Below the pieces are notes generated by a model, which saw only the letters and a program-made list of their open reading frames with translations, ran no database searches and was not told the DNA's origin. From Roseomonas gilardii (GTDB lineage Bacteria > Pseudomonadota > Alphaproteobacteria > Acetobacterales > Acetobacteraceae), in contig NZ_CP015586.1 of the NCBI RefSeq assembly GCF_001941945.1, positions 1-64,000 of the forward strand: a DNA stretch of 64,000 bases, written 5' to 3'. The position numbers and the translations under genes were made by a program. Shown here in pieces: positions 63,001 to 64,000 of this stretch (its first letter is position 1; each line of letters begins with the position of its first letter).

Positions 63001-64000
63001 GTTGCCTTGCGCCGAACGCCCAGGGGCGCGGCGCTGCACGACGGCGAGCGCTGGCAAGGAATCCCTGAGGGGTTCTGGCTCGACCGCTCGCGTCATGCCG
63101 GGCAACGTCTCTGGGCGCCGCGCGCCGAGGGTGATGACGTGCCCTGGGTCATGTTCGAGGGGGCGCGGCCCGTCGCGGCCGTTGGCCAGAACGGCGTCCA
63201 TGTCGGCCGCAGCCTCTTCGGCCTTGGGGAGATGGTGGGTCTCGGCCGGGGCGGCTTCGACCAGTCCAACGCCCCTCTCAGGGTGGCACCGTGCCGGGAC
63301 ACCGGCATGATCCGCAGCGTCTCGCTCACCCCGGAAGGCGCCGTCCTTCACCTGAGCGCGCAGCTTGGGAGCCATGTCGAGCCGCGTGCCACCGCTTGGT
63401 GGAATGCTGGCCCGCAGCCGCTTCCTGCCGTACTGGCGCCGGACGGGGCCTCGGTGCGGGTGGCCTTCACGGGCGGCAGGCCATTCGGGATCGTCCTGTC
63501 CGCCGACACCGAGTGGCTTGGCACCGCCTACCTTGTCCAGGCCGCGGGAGCCATTTCGCAGCTGCTGCTCGCGCCTGACACCGCGGCGGCGCTCGGCTTC
63601 GCCCTGGACGCACGCCTGCCCGTGCTCCTTGATCAGATCCGGAAGGGCCTCGGGATCCTGCTCGGCCGGAATCCGAGCCTCGTGGGTGTCCTTCTCTCGC
63701 GGCTCGGCAACCCGGTCTCCCAGCACGCCGCCGCTGTGCTCCTGGGCACCTGGCAGCCTCCGGCAGAGGTCGCGCGCTCCATGGTGCAGGCCCATCTCGC
63801 AGGGTCCGACGCCCCTGGGAGAGCCTCGACAGACCTCGAGCGCCTCGGCGCGATCGTGCCCACCGCGCTGCTCCGGGTGCTGCCCTATGGCTGGGATCTG
63901 CTGTCCCGGGGCGAGCGGCCTGCGGTGCTGGCAGGCCTCGCGGTCAGCCCACTGCCGCAGGTCAACCTTTCCCGCTTGGCGCAGGGCGTGGGTGTCTCCC
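60022..64000 (+). CDS. Giant protein with sigma-like HTH, DruH-like candidate (3' end outside window)
   Basis: A single frame is open from after the stop at 60007 to the window edge, over 1,320 codons. The start is uncertain: TTG 60022 or ATG 60106. Residues about 163-190 form a sigma-region-4-like HTH (GLTGHEVADRSGVSHQRVYQ). Around 61080-61290 comes an HTH-like segment (RPLHATEMLDTLLGTDNPAL, SYRTLILDLQDEPEIFRQHG), then beta-rich regions (RWQLSVAPGAVGFRLQLPSS, RVRSIEVQRDGRTLDSFDLE). No enzyme motif was recognised. Size and the DruE-like helicase at the other window edge recall the druH-druE pair of Druantia type III, but the match is not shown by sequence. Confidence 0.65.
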   Translation, partial: MDGPTAAEVGTYEEDLKQVLSCSDDADAMDGGYELPVIVVDDPWSSKAVRRALQQTCRRQFGSARLADDELQQACPVLMGLAEQGPNLLALLTMPQEALDNIRANRPDLRPFLDVAARYLLGAMPLREAFAGCTSLASLCRTRLARKGGDHERALELWRLRLQGLTGHEVADRSGVSHQRVYQINVYSKVAFLRRLEAACNAPLIRSLFVHHLDAAGLSVMRAASSADGVIRRRDIERLTWEVLPAEDAFVLAAVQDVRGDAAPELAQLLAWETRCASPLADGWTLLPLVEADVAAVREAYQATALGGWLALAPDIATRTGLGEAQLAAALRFAGMARLGEAVIPSKARPSERRIAAAAGILHAAPRPLHATEMLDTLLGTDNPALKEVSYRTLILDLQDEPEIFRQHGGSVFSIIGSAHVLNGDEDPRPAVPEASFDEMATAWTPPGQLTAVPWAAADYAGDFVADVAVTLRERRVLSERSEVSVSELILPEEEEALLRWARDAAAPLHETTGAGRAEIGMVLFAAHSAAAQLSDAGGRDTWRILPDVAGPGVRGFMFDGEVPRGRMLDAMVRATDSLGLRRPWSFNCDHWITAFRLQCGFHRGDTALLRDWILDPVNLPAAVRLISRDPASGMSRLLADIRLAVAGRLAAGEVHARHAGSPWWPGWSAEEFAKALVPEQRVYQPRPYVPAPRTPASEEPPEDLLGSSAVAPSPGGAKPTAADAAEGIRWQLSVAPGAVGFRLQLPSSLCYGEGAVTVLCGGARAGGHVGTDGAITWYAEDNALLLPLAGPRVRSIEVQRDGRTLDSFDLELWAADAYLRLIDLRTSRPVLIDPFRSRLSPSAPVALLCHEALALSHAPPEERRLNTEHRLMVFPGGLPDGFAVSCEGEVVWQPTPPDPGREVVDLPGVSLTGDASPVAWGEGIQLQPVGLPQGFEPTRAVIGGQSLRPVTPEQGGGWALGGYRVLPGASPLLRQGRLDGLLDGRKVSIPLAVALRRTPRGAALHDGERWQGIPEGFWLDRSRHAGQRLWAPRAEGDDVPWVMFEGARPVAAVGQNGVHVGRSLFGLGEMVGLGRGGFDQSNAPLRVAPCRDTGMIRSVSLTPEGAVLHLSAQLGSHVEPRATAWWNAGPQPLPAVLAPDGASVRVAFTGGRPFGIVLSADTEWLGTAYLVQAAGAISQLLLAPDTAAALGFALDARLPVLLDQIRKGLGILLGRNPSLVGVLLSRLGNPVSQHAAAVLLGTWQPPAEVARSMVQAHLAGSDAPGRASTDLERLGAIVPTALLRVLPYGWDLLSRGERPAVLAGLAVSPLPQVNLSRLAQGVGVS

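Noticed and set aside
5167-64000. tRNA or rRNA genes near integrases as attachment sites
   Set aside because: No cloverleaf-like or rRNA-like sequence was recognised by eye; a tRNAscan run would settle it.

Overview
The window is high-GC alphaproteobacterial DNA, most likely from Acetobacteraceae and Roseomonas-like (judged from codon use, IS families and gene types; no marker gene proves it). It is an accessory region: at least five insertion sequences, several broken genes, three tyrosine recombinases plus a broken copy, two or three toxin-antitoxin loci and a plasmid-type partition locus. It is therefore plasmid-borne or derived from an integrated plasmid or island. No rRNA, tRNA or CRISPR array was recognised.

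Layout. 1-5166: 3' part of a very large DUF1998-type helicase, Druantia DruE-like, open at the left edge. 5203-14012: an IS5-family element, then two identical IS3-family copies in opposite orientation that bracket a lower-GC 2-hydroxyacid operon (GntR regulator, D-2-hydroxyacid dehydrogenase, MFS carrier, FMN L-2-hydroxyacid oxidase) and two gene remnants (IS5 transposase, creD). 14013-18956: an IS graveyard in which a second IS3 element, an IS66 element and a cyclic-di-GMP signalling gene are broken in a pattern that suggests an inversion. 19151-23087: small unknown protein, hybrid histidine kinase, and DUF892 and DUF2934 stress-type proteins. 23664-26906: small uncharacterised genes around an XRE regulator with a palindromic operator. 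27039-28619: ABC substrate-binding protein.

28695-34173: a leftward four-gene module with two tyrosine recombinases, an excisionase-like HTH protein and an IS481-like integrase that has lost two catalytic residues. 34305-37948: plasmid maintenance region (HTH proteins, ParA, ribbon-helix-helix partner, HigBA) dotted with TCGAC-centred partition-like sites. 38055-38928: IS5-family (IS427-like) element beside a recD2 fragment.

39393-46284 is the most interesting block. A thymidylate-synthase homologue with a dCMP-type specificity residue overlaps a gene resembling thymine-pyrophosphorylase-like DNA base-modification proteins. These converge on a leftward operon of DUF4297 nuclease, SMC-like ATPase, a small protein, a HigB-like toxin and a HigA-ImmA/IrrE fusion. 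It looks like a defence island: a Lamassu-like nuclease/SMC pair next to a possible base-modification pair.

46526-51148: HutC-type regulator divergent from a fumarase/aspartase-superfamily lyase, a dicarboxylate symporter and a DapA-family enzyme. 51222-56801: KaiC-like ATPase with a histidine kinase, and a vapBC-integrase operon, bracketed by inverted ~450-bp copies of the integrase 3' end. 56879-60021: UDG-like protein, unknowns and a transposase remnant. 60022-64000: start of a giant protein with a sigma-like HTH, open at the right edge. If the molecule is a circle slightly larger than the window, this gene would lie directly upstream of the left-edge helicase, in the druH-druE order of Druantia type III. 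That is a hypothesis only.
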